Of a stretch of 64,000 nt of DNA, positions 36,201-48,200 are shown in pieces. This stretch comes from Beauveria sp. NWAFU-1. Taxonomy: Eukaryota > Ascomycota > Sordariomycetes > Hypocreales > Cordycipitaceae. The notes under the pieces were generated by a model, which was given only the letters and a program-made list of their open reading frames with translations, was not told the origin of the DNA and made no database searches. Position 1 is the first letter of the stretch. Each line of letters starts with the position of its first letter. The DNA lies in contig JANBXD010000006.1 of the NCBI GenBank assembly GCA_024472245.1, positions 1,426,001-1,490,000 on the forward strand, in the 5' to 3' direction. The translations under genes were made by a program, and so were the position numbers.

Positions 36201-38040
36201 AACCCTATAAATACGCTATTAAGGTAGGTAGACTATAAGAAAGATATAAAGAGTACGTAGAAGAGGCTAATAGTGCTACTAGTATTCTTATAGTAATTTA
36301 AGAATAGGTAAGATATAATAAGATAGATTATAAACTAATATAGGCTAGTAATCTATAAAGTAGTAAGAGGCTACTAGTATACTATAATAGACTAAGTAGT
36401 AGATATACCTACTATTAATAGTAGTAAAGATAAAGTATAAGATATATAAGAAAGAAGTAAGAGATTTATAAGAGAAGTAGATATAAGTCTAATAGTAAGT
36501 AAGAATAATAAGAATATATAAGATATATAAAAATAATATAAAGTATAAGAGGTATAAGAATAGTATAAGAGTATTATAGGAATACTTAATATAAGCCTAA
36601 GCCTAACTTAAGCTATTAAAGTTATATAAAGAGAAGAAGGACGCCCTATTATAGTAATACGTAAGGTAACTTCTACCTTACCTTAAGTTAGAAAATAGGA
36701 ATATAGTAATAATAGCCTATAGTACTAGGATAATTAGATATATATTCCTTATAGTCTATATATAAAGGTATTATAGCTTTATTATAATAATAAAGTAGTA
36801 GGATACTAAGGGCTATAATAAATATTATACTAGATAAAGTTATATTATTATTAGCTAGGGATAGTAAAGGTAATATAAAGGTATATTATATCCTATAATA
36901 GCTATTAATAGATAAAAGGCAGGTAGTACTAACTATATAGTAAGCTCGTAGTATTACTACTAGTAGCTTACCTTTATAATAAAATTACTATTAATATAAT
37001 AATAGGGTTACTAAAGAGACTAGGGAAATATAGTATATATAATACTATATTAGTTATTATAGATAGATATATAAAATATAGTTATTATATTATAATAATA
37101 AAGTAGCTAATAAGTAAGGGCCTTACTAATATTATACTTAAAGAAATTATTATATACTATAGTATACTATAAGGTATTATATTAGATTATAGGTTAATCT
37201 TCATATTAGGGTTCTAGTAAAGTCTCTACTACCTACTTATATAAGTAGTACTTAAGTATTACCTTCTATCTATAGATAGATAGTTAGATAGAGAGGTAGA
37301 ATTAGGTATTAGAGTATTATTTATATACCTTCTATAATAAAGAATAAGATAACTAGGTTAAAAAGCTACTAATAGCTTAACTAGTATATAATATAAGCCT
37401 ATATAATATAATAGGCGTAGTCTTAGTATATTTATTATATAATAAATACCCTAAGTTACTAGGCATAGAAGGCTATTTATTATATCCTATTATTTAGGCT
37501 AAGGAATATATATAAGAGCTTTAAAGGGCTTATAAATATATTATAAGGTAGCTATAATAAAGTTATAAGGTATAAAAGAAATAGTATAATAGAAAATAAA
37601 TAAATTATAATTTTAAGGTAGGAGATTAGGTCTTACTTTTTATAAAGAACCTTAACTTATAGTAACTAAGTAAGAAACTTATAATAAAGTATATAAGATT
37701 ATACTAAATTAAATAATATATAGGAACTAGTAGCTTAGCCTTTAAGCTCTAGTTACTAGAAATAATAAGGATCTATAATATATTTAATATTATTAGCTTA
37801 GAGCTATATATAAGCTATAAAAGAGTACTAATTATATTATTAAATTATATTATTATTAATAATAATATCTATAAGGTTAAGTAAATTATAGCTTATAAAT
37901 ACTATAATAAGAGATAGCTATTCTAGGTTAAATAGCTTAACTTTAATAAAGTAGAGAATTTATAGTTAAAGAAGTCTAACTTTATAGATAGAAATATACT
38001 AGTATAATATAAAGAAGATTTTTATATAAAGATAGTTATA
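33230..38040 (+). pseudogene. Gypsy gag-pol relic with C-terminal chromodomain-like end
   Basis: Gag-like sequence starts near 33,240. An aspartic-protease block IRVLLDLGSN lies near 34,330-34,370 (family xDSG/xDTG, the residue after Asp now Leu). The RT box reads YLNNILVYS at 35,427-35,453 (family YLDDILVYS). RNase H and integrase follow; the integrase core near 37,020-37,200 includes ILVIIDRYIKYS. About 37,850-38,020 reads IYKVKQIIA...LFQVKQLNF.., the pattern of the chromodomains that target some gypsy integrases to heterochromatin. Stops are mostly TAG from CAG or TGG. Confidence 0.75.
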
Positions 38041-38189
38041 GAAAAGTAGTAGTAAGGGAGTAGAAAGATTATAGTAGCTTACCCTTATAAAATTATCTTA
38101 TTAAAAAGAAATCTAATTACCTAGCTACCTAACTAGTAGGGGTATATATAGGGAGTATATAACTAGCGCGCTACTTAGGAGTAGGAGGC

Positions 38190-38225
38190 TCTATACCATC
38201 TACGCTATCCTAGCGTAGAGGCGGT
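38190..38225. repeat. Short perfect hairpin with retained CG
   Basis: CTACGCT and AGCGTAG arms around a 5-bp loop near 38,199-38,217, in a small patch that kept CG and CA. Confidence 0.5.
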
Positions 38226-39778
38226 ATTACGCCTATCTCCGTAATAATATTATTATATATAGTAATACCTACTAATAATAAACTATAAGTAGACTAGTAA
38301 TAAGTTAGTAGAAAGTATATAGTAAGGGAGAAGTAAGTTTAACTTACCTATATAACTTATATAGCTACCTACGCCTATACCTAGGTAGTATAGGCCTCTA
38401 CTATCTAGTATATAGCTAATATATACTTATAAGCTATAGGCTTATCCTTATTAGCTACCTTATAGGCCTACTTTAAGTATAGTTATTATAGCTAAAGCTA
38501 TAAAGCCTTTATAATAGCCTAGTAAGTTAGCTATAAGTTAATTAAAAGAATATTATAGCTATACCTAGTCCTATAGTAAGGTAGGGAATAAGACGTACTA
38601 AAGGCGTCTAGTAATATCCTAGGTAGCTAGCTATACTAGGGTATATAACTTCTTATTATATATATAAAGTATATACTTACTTAATATAGTATCTATATAA
38701 TAAGTTAGTAAGTAATAAGTAGTTAGGTAGTAGGTAATATACCTAAGCTCTAGTAATACTAGTAGGCTAGGTTATCTTAGGCTATAATACCTTATTTTAT
38801 ATAATAATAGTTATATAAGATCTTAAATCTAGTAGCTAGTTAGTAGGGAATATATAATAACTATATAAGGAAACTTACTTAGTACTAGATACTACTAGTA
38901 GTGCCTTTACCTTCTCTACCTTCTCCTTAGTAGATAATTAGGGCTACTTCTTTAACCTAGTAATAGGTTAATAGTAAATAAGTAGTAAGTACGTAGTAGG
39001 AAAGTAGTAAGGGAGTATAGAAAATACTTATATATTATTAAAAAAAAGAATTTTTATAGAATTACTATTTATAGGTTAACGATTAGCACGTAGCGGCAAT
39101 ATAAGGGAAAAATAAAGAAGATATATAGCGTAGGCGTAAATAAGAGAGAGGGAGAGAGAAGGGACTCTATAAAAGTTAATATTTAAGTAAAGGGAAAAAG
39201 GCATATAAGAGTAGTAAGTATAGTATATAATAAGGGCATACTTAAAAAAAAGAATAGTTAACTAAAGAAGGAAAAGAAAAAGAAGAAAAGAAAGGAGGGT
39301 AGGAATAAACCTTTTAAAGAAGCTATAAAAGGCATAATAATAAGTAAATTAGGTACTTAAAAGAGGCTATTATTATTAGAAGAGCTATTTAAAGTATATC
39401 TTATATTATATATAAGCTATACGCCTATTAAGAGCTAGTAGGAAAGAAGCTATTACTAAGTAATATATAGTAATATAATTAATAAGAATAATAAGTAAAT
39501 ATAGAAAAAATTAAATATAATATAAAAAGAGCTATTAATAGGTCTAGGGAGCTATTCTAGGAAAAGATTAATATATATATAAGCTATATATTAATTAAGT
39601 ATTAATAAAGAAGAAGCTATTTATAAACCTAATATAGTTAGTATACCTTATATATAGCTAGTATATATATAATAATAATAGGTACCCTAATAAGGTTAAA
39701 GAGCTTAATATAGGAAAATAAGCCTTACCTAAGACGAGTAAGGAGGTATAAAAAGAGGAGGCGGAAGAGAGGGTAGCC

Positions 39779-40044
39779 TATTATAGTATAGCCGCGTTAT
39801 AAGTATGAGGATATAGCTATAAGCCTACGAGGTTATAGAGCTAGGGGGCTACTATAATATAAGATAATTAAGGAGACGGAGGACTATACGTAATAAGGGA
39901 GGACGTAGCTATAAGACCACGAGATCCCTATATAGAGCTCGCGAGGGAGGTTCTTATTAGTAAATAATAGAGTTATACTATTATAGTTAACGTATTTATT
40001 AAGATCTTCCTTATTACTCCCTTCGTACTAGCCGCTCCTTGATA
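39779..40044 (+). repeat. 3' LTR of the nested gypsy element
   Basis: 266 bp, starts TATTATAGTATAGCCGC and ends CTTGATA. It pairs with 32529-32794; differences are nearly all transitions. Confidence 0.88.
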
Positions 40045-40279
40045 TATCTTTAGGACTTAGTTTATATTTATAGTCTCTTAACCTATAATAATAACTATAG
40101 GAATAGTAATACCTTAATACTATTTAGTTTTACCTTATTTATTTTAAGTAGGGTATTAGCTAAATTTATAGAAAAAATTACTTAAGAAGTCCTAATTCTT
40201 TATATAACTAAATAGCTTTACTTTTAGCTATTAGTACTATTAAAGACTATAACTATATTATATAGGGATTACTATATAA

Positions 40280-41935
40280 GTTACTTTATAATTATTTTAG
40301 AAATAATTCTAATATATTTATAATTTAGTTTATTTAAGAACTAATATCTAGAACTAGGTATTATATAAAGGCTTATTAATTCTATAGTTTAGCTTAAACC
40401 CTAATTATAGTTTAATTCTATAAGAATTCTAGAATATTATATCTAGATATATAAATATTATAGAATTACTTTATAAATAATTCTACTACTAGACTAGTTA
40501 TTATTTACTACTCTTAAATTATATTAAAAGGTATAATCTTAAATTAATTTAGTTTTATATTATAACTAATTTATTAATAGTTCTAAAATACTTAATAAGA
40601 ATATCCTAGAAGCTTTAAAGGTAGCTTTAGGTTATAACTTAACTCTTACCTATTAAAATTAAAGTTATTATTAATAAGTCTAAAGATAAGTAAAAAGAAT
40701 AAGTATAACTTTTTTTCTATTATAAAAAAGAATATTACTAATTATATATAACTAGATATTATAAGAGAATAATAAAGATAGGCTTATTAAGTATACCTTA
40801 ATTAACCTCTATAAAATATATAAAGAAATTTAAGGAGTTATTTAAGAACTATTTCTAAATTAGTTCTAAATTAATAAATAACTTAATTAACTATATCTTT
40901 AATAGCCCTCTTATAATATATAAGCTCTTTAGGTACTATTCTAACTTAATAATAAAAGTAATATATATTTTATTATTTTATATATTAATTACTAATATTT
41001 ATATTAAATTTAGATTAACTAACTACTCTTCTAATCTTAAACTATAATAATTAATATAATAATAAGCTAGTTAAATTTAGCTATTATAATAATAGTTATA
41101 AAATTAGATTAGAAATAATTCTAAACTATAGATTTCCTTTTATCCTTCTTATTTTCCTTATATAATATATAATATATAATAACTAAATATTAAAATAAAG
41201 TCTTCTCCTTATAAAATCTAATTATTTAGATTAAATAATTATATTATATATTAAATATATTATCTCTTTTTTAGAATTAATTCCGAACTATTATCTAATA
41301 GATTCTTAAATCCTTCCTAAATAAGATAATCTTAATTATAATTAATAGGGGGATATTTTCTTCCTTTTTCCTTATAAGTTATATAATCCTTAGTACTCTT
41401 TCTACTTTCTAAAATTAATTTAGAATTATTAATTTTCCTATTTTAAAATATAGGTACTAGTAGTTTTTTAGTACTATTTCTTTCTAGAATATTAGGCTAT
41501 TATTCTTCTTAATCTAGTATTCTAGGTATATATAAAGGTTTCTTTAGAACTAATTCCTATATAGTTTATTAGTAGTTCTTAAATATCTTAAAAATATTAA
41601 TAAATATACCTCTTTAAATTAGTTATATTATCTAATAATATTAACCTTATAGCTAGTCTTTATTCTTCTAGTAACTAGTTCTTAAATTTCTATACTATAT
41701 TTTTATATATATTTATATAGGTTAGGTATAGATATATAAGGTAATATATATATATATAAATTAGAATTAATTCTAAATTAATAATATACCTCTCTAGGGT
41801 AAATAATCACTTTACTACTAGACTATTTATATTCTAAGAGGCATTCTAGGCGAATTCTATTATTTTAATAGGTAATATAGCCTACTATTTATTAATAAAG
41901 AGGTAGTATTAGAAATAATTTAGTATTATTATTAT
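40280..41935. repeat. Dispersed imperfect-palindrome motif array, right part
   Basis: About ten further copies of the motif found at 29,100-32,525, for example near 40,290, 40,850, 41,105, 41,270, 41,415, 41,550, 41,745 and 41,915. Their presence on both sides of the nested gypsy shows both flanks belong to one element. Confidence 0.55.
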
Positions 41936-42094
41936 ACTATTTATATCTAAGGTAGTAAAATATTATATATTTAACTAGTTATACCTATAATATAGTAATA
42001 TACTTAGTTAATATAATAGATATATAGCTAATAAAGTGGAACTTAGCCTATATAACTAATAAAGATGTGTAGGGCTTATATTAATACTAGGGCC

Positions 42095-42167
42095 TGCCGG
42101 CAATACCCCGGCAAAACCGTAGTTTGGTCAGCTAGTCAGGTCTTAATTGGTCAGGTTATCTCTGGCC
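42095..42167 (-). repeat. Right terminal inverted repeat of the large element
   Basis: The reverse complement contains ATAACCTGACCA, GACCTGACTAGCTGACCAAA and TTGCCGGGGT; followed by AGCTGTCAAAA at 42168-42178. Confidence 0.75.
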
Positions 42168-42227
42168 AGCTGTCAAAAAGAGACATGCTGATACAACTAA
42201 AGTTAATATGCATGGCGTTAAGGTAAA

Positions 42228-44560
42228 ATGGACGAGGTAAGAAAGAGTTAGTATAAGTTATATAAGTGCCTTATGTTAATAAGTCTTAGACACTATGCCT
42301 ATTTATATACTAACCCGTAGGATTATCTATAGTAATTGATAAAGGAAGATATTATAACCTTCTTAGAGTAGATGCTAGACGCTTATTAAAGAATATATAA
42401 AAGAAGCATAGTCTATACCTATAAGAGAATACTATTCTAAGTTTACTAAAAATCTACTAGGTTTGACTTTAATAGGTAAGTAAATAACGAGATTAATAAT
42501 ATAAGATTACCACTAATAATAGGACTTCTACCTATAGACTAACTACTTATACTTTTAGCTTAGTATATTAATAGCTATCTAATAATCTAGTATAAACTTA
42601 ATACTTTAGTTAATAAAAAACCCGTTATAGATGTTAATGATGTCTATCTCGTCCTCTACTACTACTAGGTATATGATATATCTATCTTCCCTAATAAGCG
42701 CTAAAGAATATAGCTAGCACTTCTGATCTAACTTTAGGTATATACCGCGACCCGTCCTAGGGTTCTTACCTATAAGAAGCTTAGTAAGAAAGCTATTATA
42801 GATTACTACTTTAATAGCGAGGATGAAGATAGCTAGCTAAAATACGTAGAAGAGTAGGATCTAAAAGAGGATGATTTTAAGACTATCTACGATAGGGATA
42901 TTACACTAATCCTCTTAAAGAATCCTAATAGTAGAAGAGACCTTCTAGCTATAGAAGTAACTCTTAGATATATAAAAGGTTAGGAGTAAAGAGAAAACCT
43001 ATATATATAAGTCTATTATTACTAGTAGTAGTATCTAATAGTAACTTAGGAAAACTTTTATCTTCTATAAGGTAGATTCTCTCTTATTTAATATTATTCT
43101 TCCCCTTCTTACTCTAGTACTACTAGATAGTGCTTTTAAAGTAGAGATTTAAAGTATAGAAGATTTCTATAGTATTATAGTTAGGGTACTACGATACTTA
43201 CTTGACTTTTACTAGAAAGAGGATATTAAAGACACCCCTATCTTCTAATAAGTAGTAATAGCGAGTAATAGAATAATCTAAATATTACCTACTAAGGCTC
43301 TTTACTATTATATATACCTATATTACCTCTAGAGGCTAGGCCTTACTATAGGATTTATATAGATATTTAATCTATACTATATTTAATAAGGATCTAGTAA
43401 AGTAGTTAAAGGTAAGTATACCTACTATTATAGTATATATAGTATACTAATAGGCCTTAGCCGTTATAATATAGGTATAGCTTTAGTAAGTAATATACTA
43501 TAAAGATATAGCGACCTACTAAGCCTATATTAACTAGCGTATATAGTATAAAACGGTGGTAGTGTTCCTTAGTCGGCCCTTAAATACGGCCTTACTAAAA
43601 GCCGTAGGCTATATAAGCCGTTCAATTAATCCCTATATACTAACAAAGGCGAGTAATATAGAACTAAAATTAGTTAAAATAGATCTAACCCTTACTAAGC
43701 TTATTAAACTATATAATATACTTAGTTCTAAGGTATACTAAGAATCTAGGAGTATTAAAGATACTAAATTAAGTAGAACTAGGCTCTCCTAGATATATCG
43801 TGCCGTAGAAAATAAAGTATACTCTATAAGAGTATACCTATAAAAACTTACTAAAAGTGCTATATAAGAGGAATTTTTTAATATAATTAGTACTAGCGAA
43901 ATAAATATATAGCTATAAGATAAAGCTTACTTATTCTTAGACTTAATAGTAGATAACTAGAAGCCGTAGTATGATTATAACTTAACTAAGTATAGACTTC
44001 TTATAGAGCTAATTTATACTAATATGAGTATACTAGATACCCCTATAAGGCTCTAATATAGGTTATATATAACTTATACTATAGTGTTACTTAGTAGATA
44101 AAGGGAAGTATAAGTATTAAATCTAGCGCTAAGGCTTAATAAGCCGTATAGTCTATAGAAATATAAGAGGGATTAATACTTTATATACTTCTAGGATAAG
44201 AATATACTAGTAAGCTACCGATTTTATAGATTCTATTCTATATATTACGCGAGAGATTACCTTTTTTTAAAGTATCTAAAAGGCATTAGGAAATACTCTT
44301 TATAATGCCTAGATCCTTAATATATAGATATAAAAGCCATATTCTATAAATTAGCTACTTTCTAATGCCATTTAGCTAAGTACTATGACTATAATAACTT
44401 TAAATAATATAAGGGTTAAGGGTAGTTTTAGTAGATAACGTAGGTCGCTTTAGTAATTAAAATATATATATATATTAATTATTATTACTAGCTATAACTA
44501 TTAAGCTACTGCCTAGAGTTTTCCTAGAATAGTTTTTAAATAGAATTATTTAATACTATG
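42228..44560 (+). pseudogene. DUF3435 tyrosine-recombinase relic (Starship captain / Crypton-like family)
   Basis: An ATG at 42228 opens a frame that stays in register for about 800 bp apart from RIP-type TAG/TAA stops. It has the DUF3435 layout: an N-terminal SAM-like region, a VNDVYLVLYYYxVYD segment, the box QxYTATRPRVL (about 42,745-42,770) with the probable first catalytic Arg, then TLILLKNP...VTLRYIKG near 42,900-42,985. After a frameshift near 43,050 the match continues (DTPIF near 43,230; LPTKALYYY near 43,285). The H-x-x-R and Tyr boxes are too decayed to point out. The C-terminal part (near 44,340-44,400) has a CHLAKYY segment like the zinc finger often found in these proteins. DUF3435 proteins include the captains that mobilise Starships; this copy is dead. 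Confidence 0.68.
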
Positions 44561-44759
44561 TAGTTAGATATTAATCTCGTAATAATTTTATAGCGTAGAA
44601 GTAATTCCTCTAAATCGTGCGCTTAAGACCCCGCTAAATAAGTCCTATCTAGTGTGCTTTCGTGAACATTTAGATAGCCTGACTAGTTAGTTAGTACCTT
44701 AAAAAACGAAGTAGTATATACCTTTTAGTAAAAAATGAAGAGGCATTAAAAGGCCTAAG

Positions 44760-45147
44760 TGTTACGAACGCAGCTGCATGGATGCGGGGCTGAGGCCGGA
44801 CCGCCGGGGAAGGCACCCCCGCAGCCTAGTTAGGACATAAGGTCACGTGATGGCTTATTAGATTATTAAGATAATCTAGCTATATAAGATTATTAGGATA
44901 GTTAGATAAGCCTTATAAGCTAGGCTTATAGTAGAGAGATAGATAGGTACTTAAGGGGGAGGTATTCCTATAGCTAGGTAGTCTAGATCTCTACTAATTA
45001 ATCTAAGTAATAGTTTTACTATTAAGAGTTCTACTCTTAATAAGACCTTACGCCTAAGATATTACTTATTACTACTCTATAGTATTTAACCTAACTTACT
45101 ATCTAAGAAATAGACTAACTATAGATTAGGATTAAGCTATTATTATA
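44760..45147 (+). repeat. 5' LTR of the chromodomain gypsy
   Basis: 388 bp. The first ~100 bp (TGTTACGAACGCAGCTGCAT...) are unmutated and GC-rich; the remainder is RIP-mutated. Ends TTATTATA. Confidence 0.9.
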
Positions 45148-45206
45148 TTTTAATTAGGTCTATTTAGTAAGTTACTATTAAAACCTTAAGTAGTTAACCT
45201 TTTATA

Positions 45207-48200
45207 ATATCTACTACTAGAGACATTACTATTAACCTTATAGTTATAATTATAGACCTTAATATTAAACTTAAGTATCTTTATATCTAGATAAAGGAGA
45301 TAAAACTTAAAAATATAATACTTAAGAAAGAGAAGAAGGCTATAATACCTAAGTTTCCTAAACCTAATATGTTTAATAGAGTAAAGGGAGATATCTATAC
45401 CTTCCTTACTTAGGCTAAAGCCTACTTAAAGGTTAATAACGCCTTTAAAAAAGAATCTATTAAGATTCTCTATATTAGAAACCTTCTTATAGGTAAGGTA
45501 ATAGAATAGTAGGAGCTAACTCTTAGGGACTACCTTAATAATAAGGAACCTAAAGATAAGACTACTAAAATCTTTAAGAAATATAAAAACTTTAAGGAAG
45601 TTCTATAGACTATATTTAGTAATCTAAATAAAGTCTAAACTACTATATATAAACTTAAATCCCTAAAGTAGACTAGATCTACTTAGTACTATATATATAA
45701 GTTAAGATATATTACTATTTATATTAATTAGGATAATAAAAGCTAAATAGAACTCTTTTATAATAGACTTAGAGAAGAAGTAAAAGACGAAATTATAAAA
45801 TTATTAAGGTTAATAATTATCTCTATACTAGATAACTTAAATATAGTAGAAGGTATATAGGGAACTATAGAAATCTACTATAGTATAATTAGGTGAATAT
45901 AGGAAAGTGCTAAAACGGATCTACGGCCTATAGAACCTATCTAGGCCTAATAGAACTTAATACTACTAAAAAAGAAAAGGGAAAGAAATATTATAACTAT
46001 AGGAAGACTAGATACTTTATAAATAAGTATAAGGTACCTAAAAAATAGTAGAAACTAGTTACTAAAGGATAAAGCCTAAATGTAGTTTATTATAAGGACT
46101 TACCTATTTAAAATATTAGTATAACTAATAGTAAAGAATACTTCTTAGATACTAATTACTTTATAAACTATAATAAACCTATATCTAATAAAGACTAGGA
46201 TTTTAGAATATAACTTATCCTAGATAAGGAAGAAGACCTTAAGATAATAAAGCTAGAGGGAAAGGAAGTCTTTATTATAGTTCCTAAAACCCTACTAGAG
46301 GAGAACTATGTGAATTATAACCTAAGACTAGTGAGCGCCTTATCTATAGGACTAGGCGATCTAGAACTAGTAGGAGTATAAATTTACGGAAGAGACGTTT
46401 CTTACCTAGACGTTCTTAAATAGAAAATTAGAAAAGTAATAATAAGAGTAAGCCTTAAGGTATATACCTTAGTAGCTAAATTTCTAGTACTTATAACGAG
46501 ATGCCTAGATTATAAAAAGATTTTATAGGCATCTTATTTATTTAATAACTATAAAATATACCTTTAGAAGAAACTTAAATACTAATTCTTTCTTAGATTT
46601 AACCCTAATATAGGATATAGTCTATTTCTAGAAATAGACTTATAAGACTAGAAAATCTAGAGAAGATTTTTAACCTATTTAGACTTAAGAAGAAATAATA
46701 AAATATCCTATATTAAGGAAAATATAGACATAATCTAAGCTACCTAGGTAGAGGAGGATAGAAATAGTATATTTATAAGTAGTTTACTTAGTCTAAACTT
46801 AATTAATATAGCTAGTAGATTAGATAATTACTAAGAAAGCTCTAATATAGTTATATAAAGCTAATAATAATAAAGAAGAGAAGAATAAAAGGAAAGGAAA
46901 GAATAAGAGTTAATTCTCTTTAGAGTATTTAAAAGAATAGACTAAATCTTAGATAAAGCTAAAGAAAAGAAACTAGGAAATAATAACTATTATTACTAGT
47001 AAGACTAACTCTTTAATAGAGATCTAATAGGTCTCTATATACTATAAATATTAATAGTAATAAATACCTTACCTTTAATATCTTTATTAAAGGAATAAAG
47101 ATCTAGGTAATACTTAATAGTAGAGTATTAGGAAATTATATCTTACTAAATCTTATTAATAGATTATAATTACCCTAGAGAAAGAAAGATAAGCCCTATT
47201 AACTTATAAATATAGAAGGAAATAACGTTTAGTATAGCTAAGGTATAGTAGACTAGGAAACCACGTAACTTCCTATCTTTATTTTTAGTATAAACTATAT
47301 ATTATCTTTAGATATATAGTAATCTTAAAATATAATATTATATTAGGGTTACCTATAGGCGAGTAATCCTAGAGTTAACTAGAGAATAGGCTAACTTTAG
47401 TAGGATATACTAAGATATAATTATAATAGTAGGAGTAGCTAAAAACGAAAAAGGGCACCCTAATTAAATTAAGACTAATCTTAAGGAATATATTTAATTA
47501 CCTAAGAATTAAAAGCTAATATATTAGAGATTCCTAAGGAATACTTAAAGTATAGTAAGCTATTTAGCAGAGAGCTAGAGATAGGACTACTAGAATATTT
47601 ATACTAGGACTATAAGATTAAACTCTAGCCTAGTAAGGAACCTAGGTTCTAAAAGATTTATCCTTAAAGCCCTAAGTAGGACTAAGTACTTAAGGAGTAT
47701 TTAGAGGAAATACTATAAAAAGGTTAAATATAACCTTCTAAATTACTAGTAGGATACCTAATCCTATAGGTATAAAAGCGAAATAGAAAGCTATAACTAT
47801 ATATTAACTACTAATAGCTAAATAATATTATAATTAAGAACTAATATCTATTACCACTTATATTAGAAATATAAGATAAAGTTAGATAAGTTAGATAGTT
47901 TACTACCCTTAACCTAAAAGGGGCTTATAACCTTATCTATATAAAGGATAGTTATAAGTAGAAAACTACCTTTTAAACCTTAAGAAGATACTTTAAGTAT
48001 CTAGTAATACCTTTTATTCTTATAAATATACTAGCTACTTTTTAGATAATAATTAATAACGTCCTATAAAAATAACTTAATAACTTTATTATTATTTATA
48101 TTAATAATATCCTTATCTATTCTAATATACTTAAGGAGTATAAGAAATATATATATAAAGTACTCTAAGTACTTTATAATAATAATTTACTAGTTAAACT

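Larger units (their letters stand above)
32529..40044 (+). mobile_element. Complete Ty3/gypsy element nested in the large TIR element, RIP-inactivated
   Basis: 7,516 bp with two 266-bp LTRs and a perfect TATCT target duplication (32524-32528, 40045-40049). Pol lies on the plus strand, followed by about 1.7 kb without a clear gene before the 3' LTR. Its LTRs and pol differ from both other gypsy families in the window. Confidence 0.88.
28854..42167. mobile_element. Large TIR-bounded element (13.3 kb including a nested gypsy)
   Basis: Left end 28,854-28,925 and right end 42,095-42,167 are inverted repeats of about 70 bp (GGCC....ATAACCTGACCA, GACCTGAC, AGCTGACCAAA, TTGCCGGGGT blocks, roughly 75-80% identical by eye). 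They contain repeated CTGACC hexamers. AGCTGTCAAAA flanks both sides as a direct repeat (28843-28853, 42168-42178), a plausible 11-bp target duplication. That length resembles Mutator-like elements, but no transposase is recognisable. Removing the nested gypsy leaves about 5.8 kb. The interior is RIP-mutated; the ends are not. Confidence 0.7.

Noticed and set aside
43556..43741. 61-codon plus-strand ORF
   Set aside because: Lies within the DUF3435 relic and is a chance open segment in RIP DNA.
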